Assembly: GCF_001636295.1 (NCBI RefSeq) | Contig: NZ_CP014209.1 | Location: 1,364,001-1,428,000, forward strand | Direction: 5' to 3' | DNA from: Isoptericola dokdonensis DS-3 | GTDB taxonomy: Bacteria; Actinomycetota; Actinomycetes; Actinomycetales; Cellulomonadaceae | DNA length: 64,000 bases | Part shown: positions 41,783 to 51,025 of the stretch, in pieces | Numbering within the stretch: the first letter of the stretch is position 1 | Layout: the number at the start of each line of letters is the position of its first letter | Notes under the pieces: generated by a model | Told to the model about the DNA's origin: nothing | The model's database searches: none | Seen by the model: only the letters and a program-made list of their open reading frames with translations | Made by a program: the position numbers and the translations under genes

Positions 41783-41809
41783 AACGTGTGGGCGCCGTGA
41801 AGAGTTCCC
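41783..41809 (-). promoter_or_regulatory. ECF-type, probably autoregulatory sigE promoter
   Basis: On the minus strand GGGAAC (41804-41809), a 17-base spacer, then CGTT (41783-41786). This fits the known GGAAC-N16/18-GTT pattern of SigE/SigH-type sigma factors. The expected transcription start is just before ATG 41771. Confidence 0.65.
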
Positions 41810-41812
41810 ACG

Positions 41813-41818
41813 TACCAT
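41813..41818 (+). promoter_or_regulatory. -10 box of the O-methyltransferase
   Basis: TACCAT gives an expected transcription start near 41825, followed by GGGAGG and the proposed ATC start codon at 41841. It adjoins the -35 of the opposite sigE promoter, so the two transcription units may interfere. Confidence 0.45.
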
Positions 41819-41840
41819 CTGCCCAGCAGAGGGAGGCGCC

Positions 41841-42500
41841 ATCACGACCGAGGCCGGTGCCCACGAGGGCCGTGGTGCCGCGTGGGCGTTCAGCGAGACG
41901 TACCTCGTGGAGGACGCGACGCTCGTGCGCGCCCGGGACCGTGGCGACGAGCTGGGTGCCCCCGCCGTCAGCACCGCGACGGGCGCCCTGCTGCAGGTCG
42001 TGGCCGGCGCGCTGCACGCCCGCGCGGTCGTCGAGATCGGCACCGGCAGCGGCGTGGCGTCGCTGTGGCTGCTGCGCGGGATGGCGCCGGACGGCGTGCT
42101 GACGACCATCGACGCCGACGTCGCGCACCACCGGGCGGCGAAGGCCGCCTTCGCGGAGGAGGGCGTCGAGCCGCAGCGCACCCGCACCATCGCCCGCCCC
42201 GCGGCCGACGTGCTCCCCCGCCTCGCGGACACCGCCTACGACCTGGTGGTCGTCACGGCCGAGCCGCACACGCTCGCCGCCTACGTCGACGCCGCGGTGC
42301 GGCTGCTGCGCCCCGGCGGGGTGCTCGCGCTGGTGGACGCCCTGCAGGCGGGACGCGTCGTCGACCCCGCCTGGCGCGACCACGACACGACCGCCGTCCG
42401 GCGGGTGCTGGCGGCCCTGCGGGAGGACGAGCGGCTCGCGCCCGCGATGGTGCCCGTCGGGGACGGCGTGCTGCTCGCCGTCCGCCGCGCCGACGCCTGA
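41841..42500 (+). CDS. O-methyltransferase family protein (possible ATC start)
   Basis: A SAM-dependent methyltransferase of the Rv1220c/caffeoyl-CoA type, 219 residues if begun at 41841. The SAM-binding motif [16 protein letters not shown] (about 55-70), TTIDAD, YDLVVV and the [12 protein letters not shown] strand are in order. There is no ATG, GTG or TTG where similarity begins. The codon after the ribosome-binding site GGGAGG is ATC, followed by ACGACCGAG. The only upstream in-frame ATG (41778) lies before the apparent -10 box and has no ribosome-binding site. Either a rare ATC start is used or one base differs from the true sequence. Gene identity is firm; the start is not. Confidence 0.85.
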   Translation: MTTEAGAHEGRGAAWAFSETYLVEDATLVRARDRGDELGAPAVSTATGALLQVVAGALHARAVVEIGTGSGVASLWLLRGMAPDGVLTTIDADVAHHRAAKAAFAEEGVEPQRTRTIARPAADVLPRLADTAYDLVVVTAEPHTLAAYVDAAVRLLRPGGVLALVDALQAGRVVDPAWRDHDTTAVRRVLAALREDERLAPAMVPVGDGVLLAVRRADA

Positions 42501-42520
42501 CCGACCCCGGGAACCACGAC

Positions 42521-42550
42521 GGGCGCGGGACGGTCACCCGTCCCGCGCCC
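42521..42550. terminator. Hairpin between convergent genes
   Basis: A 13-bp perfect stem GGGCGCGGGACGG with CCGTCCCGCGCCC and a TCAC loop, 20 bases after the methyltransferase stop and 26 bases from the DUF3117 stop. It probably serves both. Confidence 0.85.
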
Positions 42551-42576
42551 GGAGTCGCTCCGACGACGTCGCGTCG

Positions 42577-42744
42577 TCAGCCCACGACGGCCTGAAGGGC
42601 CTCGCCCAGCTCGCCGGCCTCGGTGGCGTTCAGCTCGACCACCAGGCGGCCACCACCTTCCAGCGGGACACGCATGACGATGCCGCGTCCCTCCTTGGTG
42701 ACCTCGAGCGGCCCGTCGCCCGTCCGCGGCTTCATCGCAGCCAT
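42577..42744 (-). CDS. DUF3117 family small protein
   Basis: A 55-residue protein (MAAMKPRTGDGPLEVTKEGR and on) matching the typical 55-residue actinobacterial DUF3117 (Rv1211-type) from start to VVG end. It is a compact beta-rich protein of unknown function, strongly conserved in the phylum. ATG 42744 has a GGAGAG ribosome-binding site; upstream codons in frame are not part of the family. A TAGAAT -10 box lies about 110 bases upstream. Confidence 0.9.
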   Translation of the reverse strand: MAAMKPRTGDGPLEVTKEGRGIVMRVPLEGGGRLVVELNATEAGELGEALQAVVG

Positions 42745-42852
42745 GTGTGGCTCTCCATTCCGTTGTCCGGTTCCTCGACGCCTGCTCGCCGCGTCGACAC
42801 GGCGGCGGGTCGGCACTGCCGGGCGGTCGCGGGAGCACGAGCGGTCCGAGCC

Positions 42853-42858
42853 ATTCTA
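42853..42858 (-). promoter_or_regulatory. Candidate -10 box of the DUF3117 gene
   Basis: TAGAAT on the minus strand is the best -10 match in the 182-base gap. It gives a leader of about 100 bases. No good -35 box is seen at 16-19 bases. Confidence 0.4.
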
Positions 42859-42926
42859 GCGCCGACCAGCACGGTTCCAGCACCGCACCCGCACGAACCC
42901 GCGCGCCGCAGCCCGCCGTCCCCCGG

Positions 42927-43886
42927 TCACCCCAGACCGCGGCGCGCGGCCCGGGGCGGCGCCTCGTCGCGCACCGCGGCGATCAGCTCGAGGGCGTGCC
43001 GGGTCGCCACGACGTCGTGCGCGCGGAACACGCGCGCCCCGTGCCACGCCGCCAGGGAGGTCGCCGCGAGGGTCCCGGCGAGCCGGTCGTCCGCCCCGAC
43101 GTCGAGCACCTCGCCCACGAAGTCCTTGCGGCTCAACGCCATGAGGACCGGGTACCCGAGCGCCACGAGGGCCTGTGTGCGGCGCAGCAGGTGCACCGAG
43201 TGCCACGTGTTCTTGCCGAAGTCGTGCGTAGGGTCGATGAGCACCGACGCCGGCGGGACGCCGCACGCCACCGCGCGCGCCGCCGCCGCCGCGAGCGTGC
43301 TCAGCACGTCCCGGGTGACACCGTCGCGAGGGTCGTCGAGCGGCATCCACGGCACGTCGGCCGTCGCGCCGTCGACGCCCGTCTCGGGGTAGGCGACCCG
43401 GAACGGGTCGGTGCGCGGCAGCGCCCCGCCCGTGTGGGAGCAGACGACACCCACGCCGGCGGCCCCCGCGACCTCGACGAGCGCCGGGTCGTGACCGGCC
43501 CACGTGTCGTTGATCAGGTCGGCCCCGGCGGCGATCGCGGCCCGCGCGACGCCGGAACGCCACGTGTCGACGCTGACGAGCAGCTCCGGCACCTGGGCGC
43601 GGACCTGCTCGACGAACGGCACGACACGGTCGACCTCCTCGGCCTCCCCGACCTCCGGCCCCACCCCGGCCCGCACTCCCCCGACGTCGAGGATCGCCGC
43701 GCCGTCGGCCCACGCCTGGTGCGCCGCCGCGAGCGCCGCGCCGTCGTCGGCGAGGCGCGCGGGCGCGTAGAAGGAGTCGGTGGTGCGGTTGACGATCGCC
43801 ATGACGACCGGTCGCAGCGACCCGTCGGTTCCCCGCCCCACCTCGCGTCCGCGCAGGACCAGCGGGGCCCCGGCGGGCGGGATCAC
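42927..43886 (-). CDS. Dihydropteroate synthase-like protein, FolP2 type
   Basis: A 319-residue TIM-barrel protein of the pterin-binding family. The N-terminal loop reads [12 protein letters not shown] instead of the canonical GIVNVTPDSF. The GESTRPG loop that binds substrates is replaced by [13 protein letters not shown], while SVDTWR, NDTW and IDPTHDFGK are kept. These are features recalled for mycobacterial FolP2 (Rv1207), which lacks dihydropteroate synthase activity, so folate synthesis should not be assigned. GTG 43886 overlaps the LOG gene stop (GTGA). Confidence 0.85.
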   Translation of the reverse strand: MIPPAGAPLVLRGREVGRGTDGSLRPVVMAIVNRTTDSFYAPARLADDGAALAAAHQAWADGAAILDVGGVRAGVGPEVGEAEEVDRVVPFVEQVRAQVPELLVSVDTWRSGVARAAIAAGADLINDTWAGHDPALVEVAGAAGVGVVCSHTGGALPRTDPFRVAYPETGVDGATADVPWMPLDDPRDGVTRDVLSTLAAAAARAVACGVPPASVLIDPTHDFGKNTWHSVHLLRRTQALVALGYPVLMALSRKDFVGEVLDVGADDRLAGTLAATSLAAWHGARVFRAHDVVATRHALELIAAVRDEAPPRAARRGLG

Positions 43887-44662
43887 GACCGGAACTCGGC
43901 GGCCAGCGCCCGCCCGCGCTCCAGCACGTGCTCCACGGCGTCGTCGGCGGTGTCCGCGAGGTGCAGCAGGTCGAGGTCGGCGGCGTTGATCATGCCGCGG
44001 TCGACGACCGCGGTGCGGCACCACTCCAGGAGGCCGCCCCAGTAGTCCGACCCGACGAGGACGACGGGGAACCCGGTGACCTTGTGCGTCTGGACGAGCG
44101 TGAGGGCCTCGAAGAGCTCGTCGAAGGTGCCGAAGCCGCCGGGGAGCACCACGAAGCCCTGGGCGTACTTGACGAACATCGTCTTGCGGGCGAAGAAGTA
44201 GCGGAAGTTCACCCCGACGTTGACGTGCTCGTTCATGCCCTGCTCGAAGGGCAGTTCGATCCCGAGACCCACCGAGGTGCCGCCGGCCTCGACGGCACCC
44301 TTGTTCGCGGCCTCCATGATGCCGGGACCGCCGCCGGTCATGACGGCGTAGCCCGCCTCGACGAGCCGCCGGCCGACCTCCTCGCCGAGGGCGTAGTCGG
44401 GGTGGTCGGGGCGTGTGCGGGCCGAGCCGAAGACGGACACGGCGGCCCCGATCTCGGCCAGCGCGCCGAAGCCCTCGACGAACTCCGCCTGGATCCGCAT
44501 GACGCGCCAGGGGTCGGAGTGGACCCAGTCGGTGCCCTCGCCGGGGGCGAGGAGCCGCTGGTCGGTGGTCATGGCGGGGATCTTGTCGCCGCGCAGCAGG
44601 ACGGGTCCCTTGCGGTAGCCACGGCCGGTCTGGGGCACGCCGTCGTCGGTGCGATCGCTCAT
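43883..44662 (-). CDS. LOG family protein (TIGR00730)
   Basis: A 259-residue lysine-decarboxylase-like Rossmann protein. The family signature [14 protein letters not shown] and [15 protein letters not shown] (the PGGxGTxxE motif) are both present, about residues 110-123 and 172-186. Relatives act as cytokinin riboside 5'-monophosphate phosphoribohydrolases (nucleotide 5'-monophosphate nucleosidases). ATG 44662 lies six bases after TAGGCT (44669-44674), leaderless. From memory it corresponds to Rv1205. Confidence 0.9.
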   Translation of the reverse strand: MSDRTDDGVPQTGRGYRKGPVLLRGDKIPAMTTDQRLLAPGEGTDWVHSDPWRVMRIQAEFVEGFGALAEIGAAVSVFGSARTRPDHPDYALGEEVGRRLVEAGYAVMTGGGPGIMEAANKGAVEAGGTSVGLGIELPFEQGMNEHVNVGVNFRYFFARKTMFVKYAQGFVVLPGGFGTFDELFEALTLVQTHKVTGFPVVLVGSDYWGGLLEWCRTAVVDRGMINAADLDLLHLADTADDAVEHVLERGRALAAEFRS

Positions 44663-44671
44663 GGTCCGAGC

Positions 44672-45817
44672 CTAAGCACCGCACAGCCAGGAGCGCAGGG
44701 CGTCCCGGCACAGGGCGAGCTCGCGCACGGGGACGCGCTCGTCGTCGGCGTGCGCGAGCAGCGGGTCGCCGGGCGCGAAGTTCACGGCCGGCACGCCGAG
44801 CGCGGCGAAGCGGGCGACGTCGGTCCAGCCGTACTTGGGCCGCGGTGCGCCACCGGTGCGGGCGAGGACGGCGGCGGCGAACTGGGCGGCGAGCGGGTCG
44901 TCGAGGCCCGGGCGGGCGCCCGGCGAGGAGTCCGTGACGACCACCTCGAACCCGTCGAACAGCTCGCGCAGGTGCGCCTCGGCGTCGGCCTCGGAGCGCG
45001 ACGGCGCGAACCGGTAGTTCACGGTGACGGTGCAGGCGTCGGGGATGACGTTGCCCGCGATGCCGCCGGCGATGCCGACGGCGTTGACGCCCTCGCGGTA
45101 GACGAGGCCGTCGACCTCGACCTCGGCGGGCTCGTAGGCGGCGAGGCGGGCGAGGACGGGCGCGGCGGCGTGGATCGCGTTCTCGCCGCGCCAGGCGCGC
45201 GCCGAGTGGGCGGCCCGGCCGTGCGTGCGCACGTCGACCCGGATCGTGCCGTTGCAGCCGCCCTCGATGCCCGCGGACGTCGGCTCGCCGAGCACGGCGA
45301 AGTCGCCGGCCAGCAGCTCGGGGCTGTTCCGCACCAGCCGGCCGAGCCCGCTCTTGGTGGCCTCGACCTCCTCGTGGTCGTAGAAGACGTAGGTGACGTC
45401 CGTCGTCGGCTCGCTGCCGGGACGCCCCAGCTCCACGGCGAGGGCGAGGAACACCGTCAGGCCCGCCTTCATGTCGACGGTGCCGCGACCCCACAGGACA
45501 CGGTCGTCGCCGGTGCCCTCGCACCGGGTGGGCAGGTTCGGCGGGTCGGTCAGCGGGACGGTGTCGAGGTGCCCGGCGAGGACGACGCGCCGGTCCAGCC
45601 CGAGGTGGGTGCGGGCGACCACGGCGTCCCCGTCGCGGTGCACCTCCAGGTGCGGCTGATCGCGCAGCACGGCCTCGACGGCGTCCGCCAGAGCCGTCTC
45701 GTGGCCGGAGACGGACTCCACGTCGCACACCGCCGCGAGCAGGTCGGCGAGGTCGGAGGTCGGCAGCACCGCCGGGTCCAGGAGGGCGGGGTCGAGGCGG
45801 TTCCGTGCAGCGGGCAT
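44672..45817 (-). CDS. dapE: Succinyl-diaminopimelate desuccinylase
   Basis: The 381-residue M20-family enzyme removes succinate from N-succinyl-LL-diaminopimelate in lysine and peptidoglycan synthesis. Metal and catalytic motifs: LAGHLDTVP with His, RGTVDMKAG with bridging Asp, FYDHEEVEA with the catalytic Glu, and [14 protein letters not shown]. The dimerisation lid is intact. It is divergent from dapD with only 39 bases between starts, and the two genes act in consecutive parts of the succinylase pathway. CAGGAT six bases before ATG 45817 may be a leaderless -10. Confidence 0.94.
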   Translation of the reverse strand: MPAARNRLDPALLDPAVLPTSDLADLLAAVCDVESVSGHETALADAVEAVLRDQPHLEVHRDGDAVVARTHLGLDRRVVLAGHLDTVPLTDPPNLPTRCEGTGDDRVLWGRGTVDMKAGLTVFLALAVELGRPGSEPTTDVTYVFYDHEEVEATKSGLGRLVRNSPELLAGDFAVLGEPTSAGIEGGCNGTIRVDVRTHGRAAHSARAWRGENAIHAAAPVLARLAAYEPAEVEVDGLVYREGVNAVGIAGGIAGNVIPDACTVTVNYRFAPSRSEADAEAHLRELFDGFEVVVTDSSPGARPGLDDPLAAQFAAAVLARTGGAPRPKYGWTDVARFAALGVPAVNFAPGDPLLAHADDERVPVRELALCRDALRSWLCGA

Positions 45818-45856
45818 GCGACCATCCTGCCAGCCGCCGTGGATAGGCTGGACCCC

Positions 45857-46825
45857 ATGACCGCGCCCACCACCTCCGCCCGCCACGCCTGGGGCCTCGG
45901 CCTCGCGACGATCGCCGACGACCGCACCACGCTCGACGTCTGGTACCCGGCCCCCGCGCTGGGCGAGTCCCCCGACGACGTGGACGTCCCGGCCGAGCTC
46001 GCCGCGCTCACGCAGCGCGACGACGCCCGCCGCGTGGACGTGTCCGTGGTGCACACCCAGATCGACCTGGACGCCGCCCCGGCGAGCGCCGCGGACGCCT
46101 ACCTGCGCCTGCACCTGCTGTCGCACCGCCTCGTCGCCCCGCACGGCCTCAACCTCGACGGCGTGTTCGGTGCGCTGGCGAACGTCGCGTGGACGTCGCA
46201 CGGGCCCTGCAGCGTCGCCGGTTTCGAGGCGACCCGGCTGCGGCTGCGCGCCGCCACCGGCGCACCCGTCACCGTGTTCGGCATCGACAAGTTCCCGCGG
46301 ATGGTCGACTACGTCGTGCCGTCGGGCGTGCGGATCGCGGACGCCGACCGCGTGCGGCTCGGCGCCCACCTCGCCGAGGGCACCACCGTCATGCACGAGG
46401 GGTTCGTCAACTTCAACGCGGGCACGCTCGGCGCCTCGATGGTCGAGGGCCGCATCTCGGCGGGCGTCGTCGTGGGTGACGGCTCGGACGTGGGCGGCGG
46501 CGCCTCCATCATGGGCACCCTGTCCGGCGGCGGCAAGGAGGTCATCTCCCTCGGTGAGCGCAGCCTGCTCGGCGCGAACGCCGGTCTCGGCATCCCGCTG
46601 GGCGACGACTGCGTCGTCGAGGCGGGCCTGTACGTCACCGCGGGCACCAAGGTGACGGTGCTGGACGAGATGGGCGACGAGGGCGAGCCCCGCGTCGTCA
46701 AGGCCCGCGAGCTGGCCGGGCGCGACCGGCTGCTGTTCCGCCGCAACTCCCGCACGGGCGCCGTCGAGGCCCTCACCCGGGGCGGCGTCGGCGTCGAGCT
46801 CAACGCCGCCCTGCACGCGAACTGA
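45857..46825 (+). CDS. dapD: Tetrahydrodipicolinate N-succinyltransferase
   Basis: A 322-residue hexapeptide-repeat acyltransferase of the actinobacterial DapD type. An N-terminal alpha/beta domain (about 1-155) is followed by a left-handed beta-helix (about 160-265: [46 protein letters not shown]). The C-terminal domain ends ELNAALHAN. It commits tetrahydrodipicolinate to the succinylated DAP route with DapE (44672) and DapC (49869). ATG 45857 lies seven bases after TAGGCT (45844-45849), leaderless. Its stop overlaps the following gene (TGATG). Confidence 0.95.
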   Translation: MTAPTTSARHAWGLGLATIADDRTTLDVWYPAPALGESPDDVDVPAELAALTQRDDARRVDVSVVHTQIDLDAAPASAADAYLRLHLLSHRLVAPHGLNLDGVFGALANVAWTSHGPCSVAGFEATRLRLRAATGAPVTVFGIDKFPRMVDYVVPSGVRIADADRVRLGAHLAEGTTVMHEGFVNFNAGTLGASMVEGRISAGVVVGDGSDVGGGASIMGTLSGGGKEVISLGERSLLGANAGLGIPLGDDCVVEAGLYVTAGTKVTVLDEMGDEGEPRVVKARELAGRDRLLFRRNSRTGAVEALTRGGVGVELNAALHAN

Positions 46826-47751
46826 TGGACGAACGGCGGCGCCCGGCCGCGCGGACGGCCGGCGCCGTCGCCACGTTCCTCCTCCTGGGGGGCGCTGCCG
46901 TGGCCGGGGTGGTCTGGTTCCTCGGCTCGCAGGAGCGGACGCGGGTCACCGAGGAGTGCTCGGCCGCGCTCGACGGCGACCGGTACGTGCTGTCGCCGGT
47001 GGAGGCGGGCAACGCGGCTCTCATCACCGGCATCTCGATCCAGCGTGGGATGCCCGCTCGCGCGGCGACGATCGGCCTGGCCACCGCCATGCAGGAGTCC
47101 CGCCTGGTCAACATCGACTACGGCGACCGTGACTCCATCGGGCTGTTCCAGCAGCGCCCCTCGCAGGGCTGGGGCACCCCCGCCGAGATCATGGACCCCG
47201 TCTACTCGACCAACGCGTTCTACGACGGGCTCGTCCAGGTCGACGGCTGGCAGGACATGGAGGTCACGGACGCCGCGCAGGCCGTGCAGCGCTCCGCGTT
47301 CCCCGAGGCGTACGCCCAGCACGAGCAGCTCGCCCGCGCCTGGGCCTCCGCGCTGACCGGCAACTCTCCCGGCGCGATCACGTGCACCCTGCGCCCGGTC
47401 GGCGACGACGACCCGACCGGCGCGGACGCCGCCACCGTCCTCACCGATCTCCTGGCCCGCGACCTCGGCGTCCCGCAGGGCTCGGACGGCGTACAGGTCG
47501 GCGAGCCCTCCGAGGACGGCGTGACCGTCGTCGTCGACGCGTCGTCCCTCCCTTACGACGACCCAGACCGCGCCGCCTGGGCGGTCGCCCACTGGGCCGT
47601 CACGACCGCCGACGCCACCGGCGCCGTCGAGGTCCGCGCCGCCGACCAGGTCTGGACCCGCGACTCCGCGCAGTGGTCCCCCACCCCCGACGGCACGGAA
47701 CCCGTCCCCGCCGGCGAGGCCGTCGTCGTCGTCGCTCCCGCCCCCGCCTGA
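46825..47751 (+). CDS. Membrane-anchored lytic-transglycosylase-like protein
   Basis: A 308-residue protein with one N-terminal membrane helix (AVATFLLLGGAAVAGVVWFLG, about 15-35) and an extracytoplasmic domain. Residues about 65-135 (ATAMQESRL, then DSIGLFQQRPSQGWGT and YSTNAFYDGL) look like a lysozyme/transglycosylase-like core with a candidate catalytic Glu in QESRL. Similar proteins are common but uncharacterised in actinobacteria. It starts inside the dapD stop codon, so it is coupled to peptidoglycan precursor synthesis, which fits a wall-related role. Confidence 0.8.
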   Translation: MDERRRPAARTAGAVATFLLLGGAAVAGVVWFLGSQERTRVTEECSAALDGDRYVLSPVEAGNAALITGISIQRGMPARAATIGLATAMQESRLVNIDYGDRDSIGLFQQRPSQGWGTPAEIMDPVYSTNAFYDGLVQVDGWQDMEVTDAAQAVQRSAFPEAYAQHEQLARAWASALTGNSPGAITCTLRPVGDDDPTGADAATVLTDLLARDLGVPQGSDGVQVGEPSEDGVTVVVDASSLPYDDPDRAAWAVAHWAVTTADATGAVEVRAADQVWTRDSAQWSPTPDGTEPVPAGEAVVVVAPAPA

Positions 47752-47756
47752 TCACG

Positions 47757-47899
47757 AGTCAGCGCACACCGGCGCGAGTCAGCGCAGAACTCCACCAGTC
47801 AGCGCACGACGACGCCAGTCAGCGTGAATCGGCGCCAGTCAGCGCAAGATCCGACGAGTCAGCGTCGATCCGTGCCATACAGCGCAGGCCAGCGCATCG
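47757..47899 (+). repeat. Array block A: seven units at exact 20-bp period
   Basis: AGTCAGCGC or AGTCAGCGT begins at 47757, 47777, 47797, 47817, 47837 and 47857, and a decayed copy (ATACAGCGC) at 47877. The preceding base is G or C and about 10 bases between cores vary. It starts six bases after the stop of the transglycosylase-like gene. It is not coding: frames shift between units and no ribosome-binding site is present. Confidence 0.9.
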
Positions 47900-47929
47900 A
47901 CCCGACCAGGCGAAGCGAACCCGGTCCGT

Positions 47930-48100
47930 GCTGACGACCCCGACCGGCTGACGGCTGTCCGCTGACTCGCCGGGTTCAACGCTGACGGGTGCCGATCTGC
48001 GCTGACTCGTCGGATCTTGCGCTGACTGGCGTCGAGGTGCGCTGACTCGTCGGATCTTGCGCTGACTCACGTCGAAGTGCGCTGACTCGCGGCAGGCCGA
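47930..48100 (-). repeat. Array block B: seven regular inverted units plus two decayed ones
   Basis: GCTGACTCG-type cores begin at 47961, 47981, 48001, 48021, 48041, 48061 and 48081, exactly 20 bases apart and opposite in orientation to block A. Decayed GCTGAC copies lie at 47930 and 47947. Units at 48001 and 48041 are identical over 20 bases, so there is a 40-bp superperiod. The 28 bases at 48000-48027 (and again 48040-48067) are the exact reverse complement of 47837-47864 in block A. Confidence 0.9.
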
Positions 48101-48128
48101 GCCGGACGAAGCGCGACCCACGGCAGAG

Positions 48129-48225
48129 CCCGGTGTCCGACGACGAGGGCGCGGTCGTCAGACCGGAAGCGGAGCGCCCCCTGGGGCGCGTGAGCGCGAC
48201 CGCGCCCTCGTCGTCGGACACCGGG
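48129..48225. repeat. Perfect 29-bp inverted repeat inside the array region
   Basis: Arms 48129-48157 and 48197-48225 are exact reverse complements over 29 bases (outer end CCCGGTGTCCGACGACGAGG). The 39-base loop holds its own 7-bp hairpin GCGCCCC-CT-GGGGCGC (48174-48189). It separates blocks B and C. Confidence 0.85.
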
Positions 48226-48234
48226 CGGACCAGC

Positions 48235-48314
48235 GCTGACTCGGCGGAATCCACGCTGACTCGCGCCGATGTGCGCTGACTCGGCGGAACGTGCGCTGAC
48301 TCGCGCCGACGTGC
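48235..48314 (-). repeat. Array block C: four inverted units at exact 20-bp period
   Basis: GCTGACTCG cores begin at 48235, 48255, 48275 and 48295. Units alternate between a CGGCGGAA type and a CGCGCCGA type, giving the same 40-bp superperiod as block B. The block ends 15 bases before the gltA terminator. Confidence 0.9.
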
Positions 48315-48329
48315 ACGGACCTGGCACGA

Positions 48330-48365
48330 CGAGAGCCCGCACCGGACGGTCGGTGCGGGCTCTCG
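48330..48365 (-). terminator. gltA terminator
   Basis: A perfect 15-bp stem CGAGAGCCCGCACCG with CGGTGCGGGCTCTCG and a 6-base loop, 29 bases beyond the gltA stop. Confidence 0.85.
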
Positions 48366-48393
48366 ACGTACGCCGGGACGGCCCGGCGAGGGG

Positions 48394-49695
<1,302 letters not shown>

Positions 49696-49830
49696 GTCTT
49701 CCTTCCCTGACGGGCCCCGGCTCCCGTCGTCGGGGGCGCTGCGGGCACGCGATCTCATGGCAACGTGACGGGCTACCTGCCGGCACCGCCAAGGGCGGCG
49801 TCACCACAGGGCAGCCTCGGCCTGCGGATG

Positions 49831-49860
49831 AAACTACCCCCCAATCCCATGTGGTTCCAA
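49831..49860 (-). promoter_or_regulatory. gltA promoter
   Basis: On the minus strand TTGGAA (49855-49860), 18 bases, then TAGTTT (49831-49836). It predicts a start near 49824 and a leader of about 130 bases. Confidence 0.55.
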
Positions 49861-49868
49861 TCCCGGAG

Positions 49869-51017
49869 TCAAGGCGCTGTGATGCGCGACACAGCGGTCG
49901 CTATCGCCTCGTCGTGCGCGGTGAGGGCGACGCGGACGTGCCGGGCGCCGGCGGGGCCGTAGAAGTCGCCCGGTCCCACCAGGATCCCCCACCGGGCGAA
50001 GGTGCGCGCGAGGTCGCGGGAGGTGCTCCCACCTGCGGCGTCGTCGGCCCCGCGCACCCACAGGTACAGGCCGGCCTGGGAGTGGTCGACGACGAACCCC
50101 GCGGCCCGCAGCGCGGGGAGCAGGAGGTCGCGGCGGCGCCGGTAGCGTTCCCGCTGCTCGGCGACGTGCTGCACGTCACCGAGCGCCGCGACGGTCGCGG
50201 CCTGCACGGGGGCAGGCACGATCATGCCGAGGTGCTTGCGGGTGGCGACGAGGTCGGCGACGACGCGCGGGTCGCCGGCGACGAACGCGGCGCGGTACCC
50301 GGCGAGGTTTGACTGCTTGGACAGGGAGTAGGTGACGAGGAGCCCGTCGGTGCTGCCGCCGCTGACGCGCGGGTCGAGGACGCTGGGCACCTGGCTCGCA
50401 CCGTCGGGGCCGACGGCTCCGCCCTCCCACCCGAGCTCGGCGTAGCACTCGTCGGACACGACGAGGGCCCCGGCGGCGCGGGCGGCGTCGACGACGGAGC
50501 GCAGCTCGTCGACGTCGGCGACGGCGCCGGTGGGGTTGGACGGGGAGTTGACCCAGACGACGCGGACGTCGTCGCGACCGGCCCAGTCGTCGATGCCGTT
50601 CACCGGCAGCGGGGTGGCGCCGGCGAGGCGGGCGCCCACGTCGTAGGTGGGGTAGGCGATCCCGGGGTGCACGACGACGTCCCCGGCACCGAGGCGCAGG
50701 AGCGAGGGCAGCAGCCCGACGAGCTCCTTGGAGCCGACGGTGGGCATGACCCCGTCGGGATCGAGGCCGGGCACCCCCCGGCGCCGCGCGAACCAGTCGG
50801 TGACGGCTTCGCGCAGCGCCGGGGTGCCGTGGGTGAGCGGGTACCCGGGGGCGTCGGCGGCGGCGCACAGGGCGTCGCGGACGACGGCCGGCGTCGGGTC
50901 GACGGGGGTGCCGACGGACAGGTCGACCATCCCGCCCGGGTGGGCGGCGGCCGTGGCCCGGACGTCACCGAGCGTGTCCCAGGGGTACGGGAGACCGGAG
51001 AGGTCGGCGAGCCCCAT
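49869..51017 (-). CDS. dapC: Succinyldiaminopimelate transaminase
   Basis: A 382-residue fold-type I PLP aminotransferase. SPSNPTG (substrate Asn), VSDECYAELGW (Asp for the PLP nitrogen) and SLSKQSNLAGYR with the Schiff-base Lys are in order. The similarity, and the location directly after ferredoxin as recalled for Rv1177-Rv1178, support N-succinyl-LL-DAP transaminase, the step between DapD and DapE. It starts nine bases after the fdxA stop. Confidence 0.92.
   Translation of the reverse strand: MGLADLSGLPYPWDTLGDVRATAAAHPGGMVDLSVGTPVDPTPAVVRDALCAAADAPGYPLTHGTPALREAVTDWFARRRGVPGLDPDGVMPTVGSKELVGLLPSLLRLGAGDVVVHPGIAYPTYDVGARLAGATPLPVNGIDDWAGRDDVRVVWVNSPSNPTGAVADVDELRSVVDAARAAGALVVSDECYAELGWEGGAVGPDGASQVPSVLDPRVSGGSTDGLLVTYSLSKQSNLAGYRAAFVAGDPRVVADLVATRKHLGMIVPAPVQAATVAALGDVQHVAEQRERYRRRRDLLLPALRAAGFVVDHSQAGLYLWVRGADDAAGGSTSRDLARTFARWGILVGPGDFYGPAGARHVRVALTAHDEAIATAVSRITAP
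49878..49893. promoter_or_regulatory. CRP/GlxR-like site upstream of gltA
   Basis: TGTGATGCGCGACACA fits TGTGA-N6-TCACA with one mismatch and is nearly palindromic (CTGTG...CACAG). It lies in the last codons of dapC. Its centre is about 61-62 bases before the predicted gltA start, the classic class I activator position. GlxR control of gltA is known in Corynebacterium. Confidence 0.6.
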
Positions 51018-51025
51018 CCGGGGCC

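Noticed and set aside
47819-48121. Small open frames within the repeat array (for example 100 codons on the minus strand)
   Set aside because: The 20-bp unit is not a multiple of three, so the encoded peptide changes frame at each unit. There is no ribosome-binding site.
48129-48225. Insertion sequence or transposon end
   Set aside because: There is no transposase gene, and the 39-base interior is too short. Target-site duplications are not visible.
47757-48314. CRISPR array
   Set aside because: Repeat cores are about 9-12 bases with 8-11 variable bases, both orientations occur, and there are no cas genes. CRISPR repeats and spacers are much longer.
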